From: JALONO01 sp038209965
Lineage (GTDB): Bacteria > Bacteroidota > Bacteroidia > Cytophagales > Thermoflexibacteraceae
Length of the DNA: 50,128 nt
NCBI GenBank assembly: GCA_038209965.1
Contig: JBBQXF010000020.1
Location: 1-50,128, forward strand
Reading direction: 5' to 3'
The position numbers and the translations under genes were made by a program. The notes beneath the pieces were generated by a model that saw nothing but the letters and a program-made list of their open reading frames with translations, was not told the DNA's origin and made no database searches. Of the stretch, positions 1-7,800 are shown piece by piece; position 1 is the stretch's first letter, and every line of letters starts with the position of its first letter.

Positions 1-177
1 CGCCGATGGTCAATGAAAAAATTTCGTTTTTCCAACCAAGCCAGTTCTGTCAGGTAATGCACCGGGGCCAGCAATATATTGGCCAAAACGAGCTGTTCCA
101 ATGGCCATACGAAAGCCTACGCCGTGGTGAGCAGCATGAGACCAATGGTTGAGGTAGTCGATTTGTTTGGAACTCAT
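1..177 (-). pseudogene. Broken N-terminus of a small membrane protein
   Basis: On the minus strand an ATG at 177 opens with MSSKQIDYLNHW. Read straight on, that frame gives a low-quality 55-aa ORF ending near position 10. After the Trp, a shift by one base gives LMLLTTA, a TAG stop (117-119), then AFVWPLEQLVLANILL and APVHYLTELAWLEKRNFF, continuing past position 1. The shifted frame reads like two hydrophobic segments followed by an HYLTE...W...RN(F/Y)F motif, which I recall from a Bacteroidota family of uncharacterised integral membrane proteins. Seen: one frameshift and one stop within about 40 codons. Inferred: a decayed gene, or local sequencing error. The remainder lies outside the window. 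The family assignment is from memory. Confidence 0.45.
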
Positions 178-388
178 AAATTGGCTGATAATCGTTGTAT
201 GACTGGCTTATAGGCGATTTCGGACGACTTTGCCTTGTCCTGACCCGTGAGCAAAATTAAACTAAATGGCCAAGTAAAAAGCAAAGCGGGATTTATTCGA
301 CAATTACTCGGCTAGGCACCTACGTTGGCCTGGGAGGTCTTTTTTGGGCAAAGTCATTGTTTGGCGGGAATGTTTTGTGGGGATGAAG

Positions 389-396
389 TAAGTTTG
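389..396 (+). promoter_or_regulatory. Possible -7 element for purF
   Basis: TAAGTTTG matches the Bacteroidota -7 consensus TAnnTTTG and lies 24 bases before the purF ATG. No TTG is well placed 19-21 bases upstream; the nearest candidates are too close or too far. The rest of 178-419 shows no other recognisable signal. Confidence 0.35.
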
Positions 397-419
397 GGGG
401 GTTTTTCAAACAAACTTTC

Positions 420-2315
420 ATGAGCGAATTTATCCGGCACGAGTGCGGCATTGCTTTTATCCGGCTCCGAAAACCGCTTTCCTATTATATTGAGAAGTAC
501 GGCACTCCCACTTACGCGGTCAGCAAGTTGTACCTCTTGATGGAAAAGCAGCACAACCGGGGGCAAGATGGGGCGGGAGTTGCCAACATTGTGATTAATC
601 CCAAGCCCGGCCTGTCCTACATGCACCGCATCCGCTCCATCAAAGCTCAACCAATCCCCCATATTTTCAAGAAAATGGGAAAAAAATTTAGCAAGGCCCA
701 AAAAAAACATCCCGATAAATTTAGCAATGCCGCTTGGTTAAAACAAAATGTGCCTTTTATGGGCGAAGTTTGGCTTGGCCATTTGCGCTACGGGACTTAT
801 GGCGAGAACAGCATCGAGAGCGTTCACCCATTTATCCGCCGCAGCAATTGGCGCAGCCGCAATTTAGTGGTGGCGGGCAACTTCAATATGACCAATGTGG
901 ATGATCAATTTGACAAGTTGGTCAAATTGGGCCAACACCCCGAGGCAAAAGCCGATACTGTGACGGTGCTGGAAAAAATTGGCCATTTCTTGGACATGGA
1001 AAACCAGCGGTTGTTTGACATGTACAACGAGCAGGGTTTCTCAAACCAAGAAATTACCGAACTGCTGGAGAAAAACATTGACTTGCACCGCGTTTTGCAG
1101 CGGGCTTGCAAAGATTTTGATGGGGGCTACGCAATGGCGGGCCTGACTGGCTACGGAGCCTCATTTGTGGCCCGCGACCCGGCCGGCATCCGACCAGCCT
1201 ATTATTATGCCAATGATGAAGTAGTGGTGGTAGCTTCAGAAAAGCCGGCCATCAAGACCACCTTCGATTGCCAATATGAAGAGATTCGGGAAGTCACGCC
1301 TGGCCATGCCTTGATCATCAGCAAAGAAGGCGAATATGGGGAGTATCCCATCACGGATCTACTGCCCAAAAAAGCTTGTAGTTTTGAGCGGATCTATTTT
1401 TCGCGGGGTAATGACCCGGAAATCTACCAAGAACGCAAGGAACTCGGCCGATTGCTGATTAGCGACATTCTGAAAATCGTGGACTACGATCTGGACAACA
1501 CTGTATTTTCTTATATTCCCAACACTGCCGAAACCGCTTTTTTGGGTCTGATCAAAGGGCTGGAAGACTATTTGATCGGCCAGCGCCTCAAAGCCGTCGG
1601 TGAGTGGAAAATGAAAGGGGCCGAACTGGAAGCGGTGCTGTCTTTTCGCCCCCGGATCGAGAAGCTGGTGATCAAGGATGCCAAGCTCCGCACCTTCATC
1701 ACCGACGACGCCCACCGCGACGAACTGGTCGGGCACGTATATGACACCACCTACGAGGTGATCCGCAAGCGGCAGGACACCATTGTGCTCATCGATGACT
1801 CGATTGTTCGGGGAACTACGCTGGAGAAGAGCATCATCACCATGCTGGAAAAGCTGGAACCCAAGCGGATAGTGGTCGTTTCGTCCGCGCCCCAGATCCG
1901 TTATCCCGATTGTTACGGCATAGACATGTCCCGAATGCAGGATTTCGTCGCTTTCCGGGCGGCTTTGGCCCTGCTCCGCGACACCAAAAAGCAGTATTTG
2001 CTCGAAGAAGTATATCACAAATGCGTTGACTCGTTGGCGTTGGAACCGAGTAAGATGACCAACCACGTCAAAGAATTGTACGCGCCGTTCACCTACGAAC
2101 AAGTTTCCGATAAAATAGCCCAGATCGTCCGCCCCGCCCATATAATAGCCGAAGTAAAAGTACTGTACCAAACGGTGGAAAACTTGCACCAAGCCGCCAC
2201 TGGGCACACTGGGGATTGGTATTTTACCGGAGATTACCCTACTCCGGGCGGCAACCAAGTGGTCAACAAAGCGTTCATCAAGTTTATGCAAGGGGCATCT
2301 GGCCGCGCTTATTGA
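420..2315 (+). CDS. purF: Amidophosphoribosyltransferase, long Bacteroidota form
   Basis: Catalyses the first committed step of purine synthesis: PRPP plus glutamine gives 5-phosphoribosylamine, in the cytoplasm. The 631-aa protein has an N-terminal class II glutamine amidotransferase domain. Its nucleophile is predicted to be Cys9 (HECGIAFIR), freed by removal of a short propeptide. Other typical segments are MEKQHNRGQDGAG, LGHLRYGTYG and VVAGNFNMTN. The C-terminal phosphoribosyltransferase domain carries the PRPP loop VLIDDSIVRGTT at about residues 455-467. It is longer than the E. coli enzyme (about 505 aa) because of a large insertion and C-terminal extension, as I recall for Bacteroidota homologues. 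The ATG at 420 places the Cys correctly. The ohr gene follows 50 bases downstream on the same strand. Confidence 0.93.
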   Translation: MSEFIRHECGIAFIRLRKPLSYYIEKYGTPTYAVSKLYLLMEKQHNRGQDGAGVANIVINPKPGLSYMHRIRSIKAQPIPHIFKKMGKKFSKAQKKHPDKFSNAAWLKQNVPFMGEVWLGHLRYGTYGENSIESVHPFIRRSNWRSRNLVVAGNFNMTNVDDQFDKLVKLGQHPEAKADTVTVLEKIGHFLDMENQRLFDMYNEQGFSNQEITELLEKNIDLHRVLQRACKDFDGGYAMAGLTGYGASFVARDPAGIRPAYYYANDEVVVVASEKPAIKTTFDCQYEEIREVTPGHALIISKEGEYGEYPITDLLPKKACSFERIYFSRGNDPEIYQERKELGRLLISDILKIVDYDLDNTVFSYIPNTAETAFLGLIKGLEDYLIGQRLKAVGEWKMKGAELEAVLSFRPRIEKLVIKDAKLRTFITDDAHRDELVGHVYDTTYEVIRKRQDTIVLIDDSIVRGTTLEKSIITMLEKLEPKRIVVVSSAPQIRYPDCYGIDMSRMQDFVAFRAALALLRDTKKQYLLEEVYHKCVDSLALEPSKMTNHVKELYAPFTYEQVSDKIAQIVRPAHIIAEVKVLYQTVENLHQAATGHTGDWYFTGDYPTPGGNQVVNKAFIKFMQGASGRAY

Positions 2316-2365
2316 TGATATTTGCGAAACAATCCAAAAAAATAGATAACCACTACCCAAAAATT

Positions 2366-2779
2366 ATGGAAACCAACCAAATTATGTATACCACCACCGC
2401 ATCCGCCGTAGGTGGACGATCGGGTCACATCAAATCGGCCGATGGAATTCTTGACATGGCCATGCAAGTTCCGGCCGAACTGGGCGGGCCCGGCGGGACG
2501 GGCACCAATCCCGAACAACTTTTCGCGGCCGGCTACGCAGCTTGCTTCGGGGGTTCGATCCAGGCCGTGGCCAAGCGGGAATACGATAAAATCACCCAAT
2601 CGACCGTCACCGCCCACGTGAGCATGTTGCAGGGCTTCTCCATCGCGGTCCAGATGGAAGTGCACCTAGAGGGCATCGAGATCGAGCTGGCCGAACAGAT
2701 CGTCCACCGCGCCCACATTGTGTGCCCCTATTCCAAGGCCACCCGGGGCAACATCGAGGTGAAGATAACAGTAATTTAG
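2366..2779 (+). CDS. ohr: Organic hydroperoxide resistance protein (Ohr/OsmC family)
   Basis: Thiol peroxidase that reduces organic hydroperoxides in the cytoplasm. The 137-aa product has the Ohr hallmarks: GTNPEQLFAAGYAACF with Cys60 and VCPYSKATRGN with Cys120. These two cysteines form the redox pair of the family, and the length is typical. The frame is open upstream into the end of purF, but the ATG at 2366 gives the normal Ohr N-terminus (METNQIMYTTTASAVGGR), so I chose it. A near-consensus -7 element (GATATTTG, 2317-2324) sits just after the purF stop, so it may have its own promoter besides read-through from purF. No MarR-type OhrR regulator is adjacent. Confidence 0.9.
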   Translation: METNQIMYTTTASAVGGRSGHIKSADGILDMAMQVPAELGGPGGTGTNPEQLFAAGYAACFGGSIQAVAKREYDKITQSTVTAHVSMLQGFSIAVQMEVHLEGIEIELAEQIVHRAHIVCPYSKATRGNIEVKITVI

Positions 2780-2809
2780 GGTAGATTGTCCGATGGCCGG
2801 ATCCCGGCT

Positions 2810-3030
2810 GGGCAAAGTCATCCGTTGTGCTGATGTGCAAAGTCGCCGCTGTGCAAAGTTTGCGACTTTGTATAAACGCCCTTGTGCAAAGTCTGCGACT
2901 TTGTCACAACAAATAAACGAAAGTCTCCGCTGTGCAAAGTCTGCGACTTTGTCACAACAAATAAACGAAGGTCTGTGACTTTCGTCAGCCTTGCTGCGAT
3001 GCGCAATGGCCTTTTATGAGGGTACGGGCG
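2810..3030 (+). repeat. Hairpin-rich intergenic repeat, copy 1 (expanded)
   Basis: Begins with GGGCAAAGTC, then carries four GTGCAAAGT starts at 2835, 2851, 2884 and 2932. Three of them (not the one at 2835) form the palindrome CAAAGT(C/T)-TGC-GACTTTG. Two units are a 48-base tandem repeat whose first 38 bases are identical (2884-2921 and 2932-2969). The last unit continues into a second hairpin (GAAGGTC TGT GACTTTC) and a conserved tail (CGTCAGC, GCGCAATGGCC, GGGTACGGGC). The same arrangement recurs at 3896 and 30184 in the same orientation. It contains no plausible gene. It sits between the converging 3' ends of ohr and the DUF2461 gene, so the hairpins could also end transcription. Confidence 0.8.
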
Positions 3031-3092
3031 GGGGAAAGCCAGCAGCGCCCAGCCCGGCTATTGCCAAACCCAATTTTACCAGTAGGTTTTCG

Positions 3093-3767
3093 TTAGTCAT
3101 TCTCGACGGCTTTGTTTAAAAAGTCAATCAATGGTTTTACCGCCTGGAAGTAATCAACTATTTTATCTTTAATGTTCGTGTTCATTATTTCTCTATTGGT
3201 TATATTTTCCTTGGTGCAAAACCCTTTCAGTTTTAAAAACTCGCTTGCAGGATTGCTTTCATCATAACCTTTGGGAACTCTTGTCAAAATACCAACACTT
3301 TGAATTCCACTGGGGAAGTATTTTTTAAAAGTCTCGTTATTTATAATTGTTGTCCATTTATCAAAATTGTAATCAATTTCTTGCCTACATTTTTTTAGTT
3401 GTTCAGGTTGTGGATTCCAAAGCCCGCCTCCAACAAAGCAATCGTCTGGCTCAATATGCACGTAGTAAAACGCTGATGGACTGTTTTTTCCATTCTTGTT
3501 TAATATTAGGTAATAGTCATTTTTGTAAGGCGTTTTGTCTTTAGCAAAGCGCAGGTCTCGATTTAACCTGGTTATACAATTTTTGGGCGCTAAGTTAGCA
3601 GCCGAAATCGTCTGGTCAAAACCTTCAACTGCCGTTATTAATTGCTGTGCCAAGGCAAGAATGTCATTTTTTGCAAGGTAATACTTTGCTTTATTTTCGT
3701 CAAGCCACTCCTTTGAGTTGTTGATTTTTAAATCTTCCAAGAATTTTAGGGTCTCTTGGTGTATCAT
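3093..3767 (-). CDS. DUF2461 domain protein
   Basis: A 224-aa protein recognised as the DUF2461 (TIGR02453) family from segments such as FLEDLKINNSKEWLDENK, RLNRDLRFAKDKTPYKND, YYVHIEPDDCFVGGGLW and a C-terminal LKGF motif. The family is widespread and soluble, and has no established function. Length and start fit the family. The gene is visibly more AT-rich and uses more AAA/TTT-type codons than its neighbours, and it lies between two copies of the intergenic repeat (2810-3030 and 3896-3993). This suggests a module acquired or moved separately from the backbone (inference). It is convergent with ohr. Confidence 0.85.
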   Translation of the reverse strand: MIHQETLKFLEDLKINNSKEWLDENKAKYYLAKNDILALAQQLITAVEGFDQTISAANLAPKNCITRLNRDLRFAKDKTPYKNDYYLILNKNGKNSPSAFYYVHIEPDDCFVGGGLWNPQPEQLKKCRQEIDYNFDKWTTIINNETFKKYFPSGIQSVGILTRVPKGYDESNPASEFLKLKGFCTKENITNREIMNTNIKDKIVDYFQAVKPLIDFLNKAVEND

Positions 3768-3895
3768 TTTGTTTCTTTTTTGAGTTGTGGAAGCGTTGTT
3801 ACTAACTCGCGAATATAGGCAAGTTTAAACGTAGTGTGCGAATGTGCAAAATTTTTACCGTTCTTGGTGTTAGCGAAGCGCACCAACAACCCGAT

Positions 3896-3993
3896 GGGCA
3901 AAGTCGCCGACTTTGCACTTAAAAATAAGTGAAAGTTGGTGACTTTCGTCAGCTCTGGCCGCCAGCGCGATGGCCCTCAATCAGGGCACGGGC
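3896..3993 (+). repeat. Hairpin-rich intergenic repeat, copy 2
   Basis: The cleanest copy. Hairpin 1 is CAAAGTC-GCC-GACTTTG, hairpin 2 is GAAAGTTGGTGACTTTC, and a third small stem GCCCT-CAATC-AGGGC ends in ACGGGC. Just before it is another inverted repeat, TTGGTG/CACCAA (3864-3886). It occupies the space between the 5' end of the DUF2461 gene and the 3' end of the S41 peptidase gene. The remainder of 3768-4224 holds no convincing gene; a 60-codon minus-strand frame there lacks protein-like character. Confidence 0.8.
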
Positions 3994-4224
3994 AGCGAAA
4001 TTATATGTACATAACATCGCAGCATTTGATTCTTTAACTCATTACTCGGAGCCAGCGTTTATTGGTGGGGTAGCTTTGTGGTTGATGCGCTTCGTCAACA
4101 CAAACAACGGAGTAAAGTAGTTTTTTCCGATAAATTCACCGGCTTTACCGGACGGGGCAAGCGAAAAGGCACGGGCCAAGTCAGCGGCTTGGCGCAACGG
4201 GAAGATTTTTCTTTTCACCCCCAT

Positions 4225-5718
4225 TCATTTGATCAGCAAATATACCTTTTCCAAGGCCACATCCCGCTGTTTGAGCACATCGTTCACCGAGGGGAGCAGC
4301 TCAATGGTGGGCCATACACCGTGTCCCCGATCGGGGATGCCCAGCTCATGGTTTACGCTGTACAGGGGCAGGCGCAGCCGGTTCTTGGTTTGGGGAAATA
4401 CCAGCCAGGGCAACATATTGGCATTGCAGCTCACTTCGCCACCGCCCGTTTCCTCGCCCACCAGCGTGGTGTTGGGCCGCAGGTGCTTGAGGTAGGCCGC
4501 CGTTTGGGATGCGGCCGAGAAAGTGCCGCCGTTGATCAGCACGTACACCTGCCCAGTGAAGCGATCATTTTTGGCCGGGCGGTAATGAAACCGGTAATAG
4601 GTCTGTCCATTTTCGGTGGTTTTTTGCAGGCCGACCCCACCCGACCAGCGTTCGTTTTTGTGGGGGAACAGCTCAAAAAACTGATTGCCGATGCGGTCGA
4701 GCATAGCTTCTTGGATGTGGCGGCGATAAGTCGGTTTCTGCTTCACTTTGCTGTAACTAAACCGGAAATCATTGGCCAGTAAATAAGTGAGCAAAAAGTT
4801 GTTCTGTTGGATTTTGCCCCCGCCATTGTAGCGCAGGTCAATGATCAAATGCTTTATTTTTTTGGTGGCCAACGTTTGAAACACTTTGCGGTAAAACCTT
4901 TCGTATCCTTTCCCCACAAACGCATCAATGTCCAAAATGGCCACACTGCTGTCCTGATCCGAGATGGCCAAGCGGCGCGTGGCTTGGTTGATCAGGTATT
5001 TGGGGGTTTTGGCCGATTTTGCCACTTGGGGACTGTTGGCCAGATTTACTTTTTTGATGGGCGGGCTGGGCCTTTTGGGCACCACTTGGTGGCAAGTGAC
5101 GCGCCCGGTCGAGTCTTTGACCCAGATTTTGCCCCGTTTCCGTTCCCCGTACAAATAACTGAAATCCAAGGCAAAGTAGCGGCCCACGGCCACCCGTTTG
5201 TTGGAAGTGTTGTAGCCGTCGCTGGTGTTGATCGAGTAGATCCCGCGCACGATTTCACTGGCCGGAATACCATCCACCATCACGATTTCTTGGCCAATCT
5301 TGAGGGTAGAATCGGCACTGCCGTGGCTGGCCAGCCACAATTTGCCGTCCAGATAAAACGCGCCCAGTGGGAGGAAATTAGTCCGGTGCTTGGCCCGGTA
5401 GCGGTAAAGTGCCTTTGGGCCAATGAGTTCGGTGTGGCCACAGCCAATGTGGTCGATCCATTGGAGCAATTTGACGCGGAATTCCCGGTCGGTCAGCGGT
5501 TGGCCCAGATCCAAGCGCGTTTTGGCAAATAAATAATCCAAACTGTCGCGACTGGTGTACTTGAACGCACCGGGATGGAAAGCGTATAATTGTTCCCGCA
5601 TAAAGTCGAGGTCGCTTTGCATGGCCGCCACCGATAGTTTTTGGTCGGGATGATAATTTTTTTGGGCGCAACCACCCAATAACAACAAAAGGAAAAAAAT
5701 AGCGGTGAAAATGTGCAT
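4225..5718 (-). CDS. S41 family peptidase, predicted lipoprotein
   Basis: A 497-aa predicted lipoprotein: a hydrophobic signal (FTAIFFLLLLLGGC) ends in a lipobox with the lipidated residue at Cys17. The N-terminal helical region (DLDFMREQLYAFHPG) is typical of Bacteroidota S41 proteins. The C-terminal half is the protease domain, with DLRYNGGG, then VLINGGTFSAAS (predicted nucleophile Ser401) and LVGEETGGGEV. S41 enzymes cut periplasmic or envelope proteins near the C-terminus. The substrate here is unknown, and a PDZ-like segment is not obvious. The gene is monocistronic in appearance, and a hairpin (5810-5841) separates it from the next unit upstream. Confidence 0.82.
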   Translation of the reverse strand: MHIFTAIFFLLLLLGGCAQKNYHPDQKLSVAAMQSDLDFMREQLYAFHPGAFKYTSRDSLDYLFAKTRLDLGQPLTDREFRVKLLQWIDHIGCGHTELIGPKALYRYRAKHRTNFLPLGAFYLDGKLWLASHGSADSTLKIGQEIVMVDGIPASEIVRGIYSINTSDGYNTSNKRVAVGRYFALDFSYLYGERKRGKIWVKDSTGRVTCHQVVPKRPSPPIKKVNLANSPQVAKSAKTPKYLINQATRRLAISDQDSSVAILDIDAFVGKGYERFYRKVFQTLATKKIKHLIIDLRYNGGGKIQQNNFLLTYLLANDFRFSYSKVKQKPTYRRHIQEAMLDRIGNQFFELFPHKNERWSGGVGLQKTTENGQTYYRFHYRPAKNDRFTGQVYVLINGGTFSAASQTAAYLKHLRPNTTLVGEETGGGEVSCNANMLPWLVFPQTKNRLRLPLYSVNHELGIPDRGHGVWPTIELLPSVNDVLKQRDVALEKVYLLIK

Positions 5719-5809
5719 CAGGTGCTTAATTCAACAGTTGGATAAAATTGTAAATAGATCGGCGAAAGCAATACAACCCAGCAAGGCGCACTGTTGCGGA
5801 TCCAGAAAT

Positions 5810-5841
5810 AGTCCCCAAAACTTTGCCAAGCTTTGGGGACT
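5810..5841 (-). terminator. Probable terminator of the 7516-5879 unit
   Basis: Perfect 10-bp inverted repeat AGTCCCCAAA / TTTGGGGACT with a 12-base middle that can extend the stem (CTT/AAG). It lies 37 bases past the stop of the 372-aa membrane protein, and on the minus strand it is followed by a short T-containing stretch (ATTTC). It also separates that unit from the S41 gene. Confidence 0.5.
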
Positions 5842-5878
5842 AGCACAATTTGGATTCCGGATCAGCGGGGAAAACAGA

Positions 5879-6997
5879 TTATTTGCCGTTCTCCGGCCCA
5901 CTGTTCCGTTGCACAATGCCCGAGATGAAGCGATCCATAGCGGTGAAGAAAAACTCTACGCTGTACCCGGCCAAGAATGCGAGGGCCAAGGGCGAGAGGG
6001 AAATGGGCAGGTAGTTGGTCATGTCATCGGGCACAAAGAACAGGCCCACCGCCAAGCCGGCCAATGCGCCCAAGTGGATACGGAGCACATATTTGATGTC
6101 CGAGTCGTTGGAATAGACCATGTTGCGGATGTCCTCGTTGAGCGTGCGCAGCACGAAAGCATACGCGCCCAACAGGCCGTACAAGAGCGGGAGCACGTAA
6201 AGAGTGGCGATCAAGATGGGATATTGGCCCACTTGCCGGATCCGGTTGATGATGTCGATCCGATCTTGGTTGATGATCCCGTTTTCGGCTACTTTGCTCC
6301 GCGAGCGCAGGGTGTCCAAACTGTAATATTTATCCTTGAGGATGAGTGAGTTGATTGGTTTTTGCCAACTGGCCAGCAGCTCAGCGCTGTTTTGCAGATT
6401 GGCCCCCAGTACTTGTAACTCCGTCTGCTTCTGGGTGGCGTTCAAAATGGCATTGGGGTTGCCCGCGCCCAGCACGTTCAAATCGGCAATTTCTTTTTCA
6501 GTTGCCCGCATTTGTTTGTCGGTCATGGTCAGGTTGTTCATCAAGGTGCTGCCAATCAGGGAATAAATCTGCACCGTGAGCATGAGCACAAGCCAGAAAA
6601 GGGCCATCCAAGTGTAGCGGCGCACCCCTTTTTGGGCCAAGGAGGTGACCCGGCGACTCTTGAGCCCCAGCACGCGGTACAACCAGTTGGGATCTTGCAG
6701 GGTGTCAAACGAAGCCCGGATGCTTTCAATGTTAACGGGTTTGATTACTTGCGAAATTTTATTGTAGGCTGTCCAAAAAATAGATTCATCTTCGGCAGTC
6801 CACCGGTTTTCCCGGTCCAAATACTTGGATCGCACAATGATTTGGGCCACGGCATCCTCTACCGCAATGCCCCGCTCGGAGGTGTAGGCCAGAATGAGCA
6901 TTGCTTCCTCCATGGCCCTTTTGAGTTGGCCGGGGTCAATGAACTGTTCTTTGGTTTGAATGATTTCAGGAATATCGATGGAAGTTTTGATAGCCAC
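5879..6997 (-). CDS. Membrane protein of unknown function, 372 aa
   Basis: No family recognised. The first ~125 residues are soluble and mostly helical. A transmembrane segment follows (about 128-150, WMALFWLVLMLTVQIYSLIG), then a periplasmic or cytoplasmic helical stretch with coiled-coil character (TDKQMRATEKEIADL). Three further hydrophobic segments lie near 255-280 (YPILIATLYVLPLLYGLLGA), 305-325 and 335-355. The gene starts 36 bases after the stop of the 160-aa exported protein upstream on the same strand, so the two are probably one operon. The layout suggests an envelope complex of a membrane anchor and a periplasmic partner (inference). Confidence 0.75.
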   Translation of the reverse strand: MAIKTSIDIPEIIQTKEQFIDPGQLKRAMEEAMLILAYTSERGIAVEDAVAQIIVRSKYLDRENRWTAEDESIFWTAYNKISQVIKPVNIESIRASFDTLQDPNWLYRVLGLKSRRVTSLAQKGVRRYTWMALFWLVLMLTVQIYSLIGSTLMNNLTMTDKQMRATEKEIADLNVLGAGNPNAILNATQKQTELQVLGANLQNSAELLASWQKPINSLILKDKYYSLDTLRSRSKVAENGIINQDRIDIINRIRQVGQYPILIATLYVLPLLYGLLGAYAFVLRTLNEDIRNMVYSNDSDIKYVLRIHLGALAGLAVGLFFVPDDMTNYLPISLSPLALAFLAGYSVEFFFTAMDRFISGIVQRNSGPENGK

Positions 6998-7033
6998 GTT
7001 GGTAAAAATAAAGGGTGAGTAAGTTGCAAAGGA

Positions 7034-7516
7034 CTATTGTACCGTTATTTTGAATTCACACTTTTGGCCATCGATGAGCACAGGCTCGTTGTTGGCATAC
7101 ACCGGTTTGACCACCCAAGTGCCTTTGGTCAAATTTTGAGTTACTCGGCAATGGTACACAAATTGGCCTCTCTCCGCCTTGGGCTGGGGATTGCTGGTGT
7201 CTTGGTTTATATTGACAATGAAAAGCCGTGCACTGCTGAACTTGAACCATTTGAACATGATTGGCAGCCGGTTATCGGGCCTAGTTGGTTCAAAAATGGC
7301 CCGGTTCAGCAAAAACTTGACATCAAGGCTCACTTGAGTGGACATTTCATTGGTCTGGAGCGCCTTCTCTTCCCCGTTGGCCGAGGCCACCAAGTTGCCA
7401 CTGATGTCCCATGCGGCACTTTGCAGGCTCAATATGATGCTGTCCCGTTTTTGGGCCCTCACATTGGGGGTGGCCAGCCAAAGGGCCAAGATCAATAAGG
7501 ACAAACATTTTTTCAT
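7034..7516 (-). CDS. Exported protein of unknown function, about 160 aa
   Basis: Begins with a clear signal peptide (MKKCLSLLILALWLATPNVRA, cleavage after ANA-like VRAQ). An in-frame ATG two codons earlier would add MC; I prefer the MKK start. The mature part (about 138 aa) is rich in beta-type sequence and ends with a strand-like stretch (NEPVLIDGQKCEFKITVQ), so it is probably a small periplasmic beta-sandwich. No known domain recognised. It is the first gene of a likely two-gene operon with the 372-aa membrane protein. It is divergent from htrA across 284 bases that must hold both promoters. Confidence 0.72.
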   Translation of the reverse strand: MKKCLSLLILALWLATPNVRAQKRDSIILSLQSAAWDISGNLVASANGEEKALQTNEMSTQVSLDVKFLLNRAIFEPTRPDNRLPIMFKWFKFSSARLFIVNINQDTSNPQPKAERGQFVYHCRVTQNLTKGTWVVKPVYANNEPVLIDGQKCEFKITVQ

Positions 7517-7800
7517 GCACAACTCGTTTTAATGATACTGGAAAAACCGGTCAAAAGTTGTCAGCAAACAATCAAATCCGGCGCAAGCTTGGCCCCCAAA
7601 AACTGTCAATCTGGCAGCCTCGGTGCTACTCCAGCCGATTAACGCAAAAACCTCCCCCTTGTGGGTGGCCAAGTCGTTAAAATTTGTCAAATGCTGGTAA
7701 AATGTATTAAAACCATTCTGTATCTCATATTGGCGTACAAAATTTGAGCGATTGCAAGTAAGTAAAAAAACGCTGAACATTAACCAACATCGTCATGATT

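Noticed and set aside
1359..2360. Long minus-strand frame opposite purF (333 codons)
   Set aside because: It is a shadow of purF, rich in His/Gln/Arg with no recognisable domain, and purF is certain.
2884..2990. CRISPR array from the regularly spaced GTGCAAAGTCTGCGACTTTG units
   Set aside because: Only two near-perfect units, the spacers are themselves repeated, no cas genes, and the same hairpin is dispersed singly elsewhere.
4042..4224. 60-codon minus frame upstream of DUF2461 and downstream of the S41 gene
   Set aside because: No protein-like features; it lies in the repeat-bearing spacer.
7529..7780. 83-codon minus frame between the exported protein and degP
   Set aside because: Would occupy the divergent promoter region of both neighbours and shows no family features.
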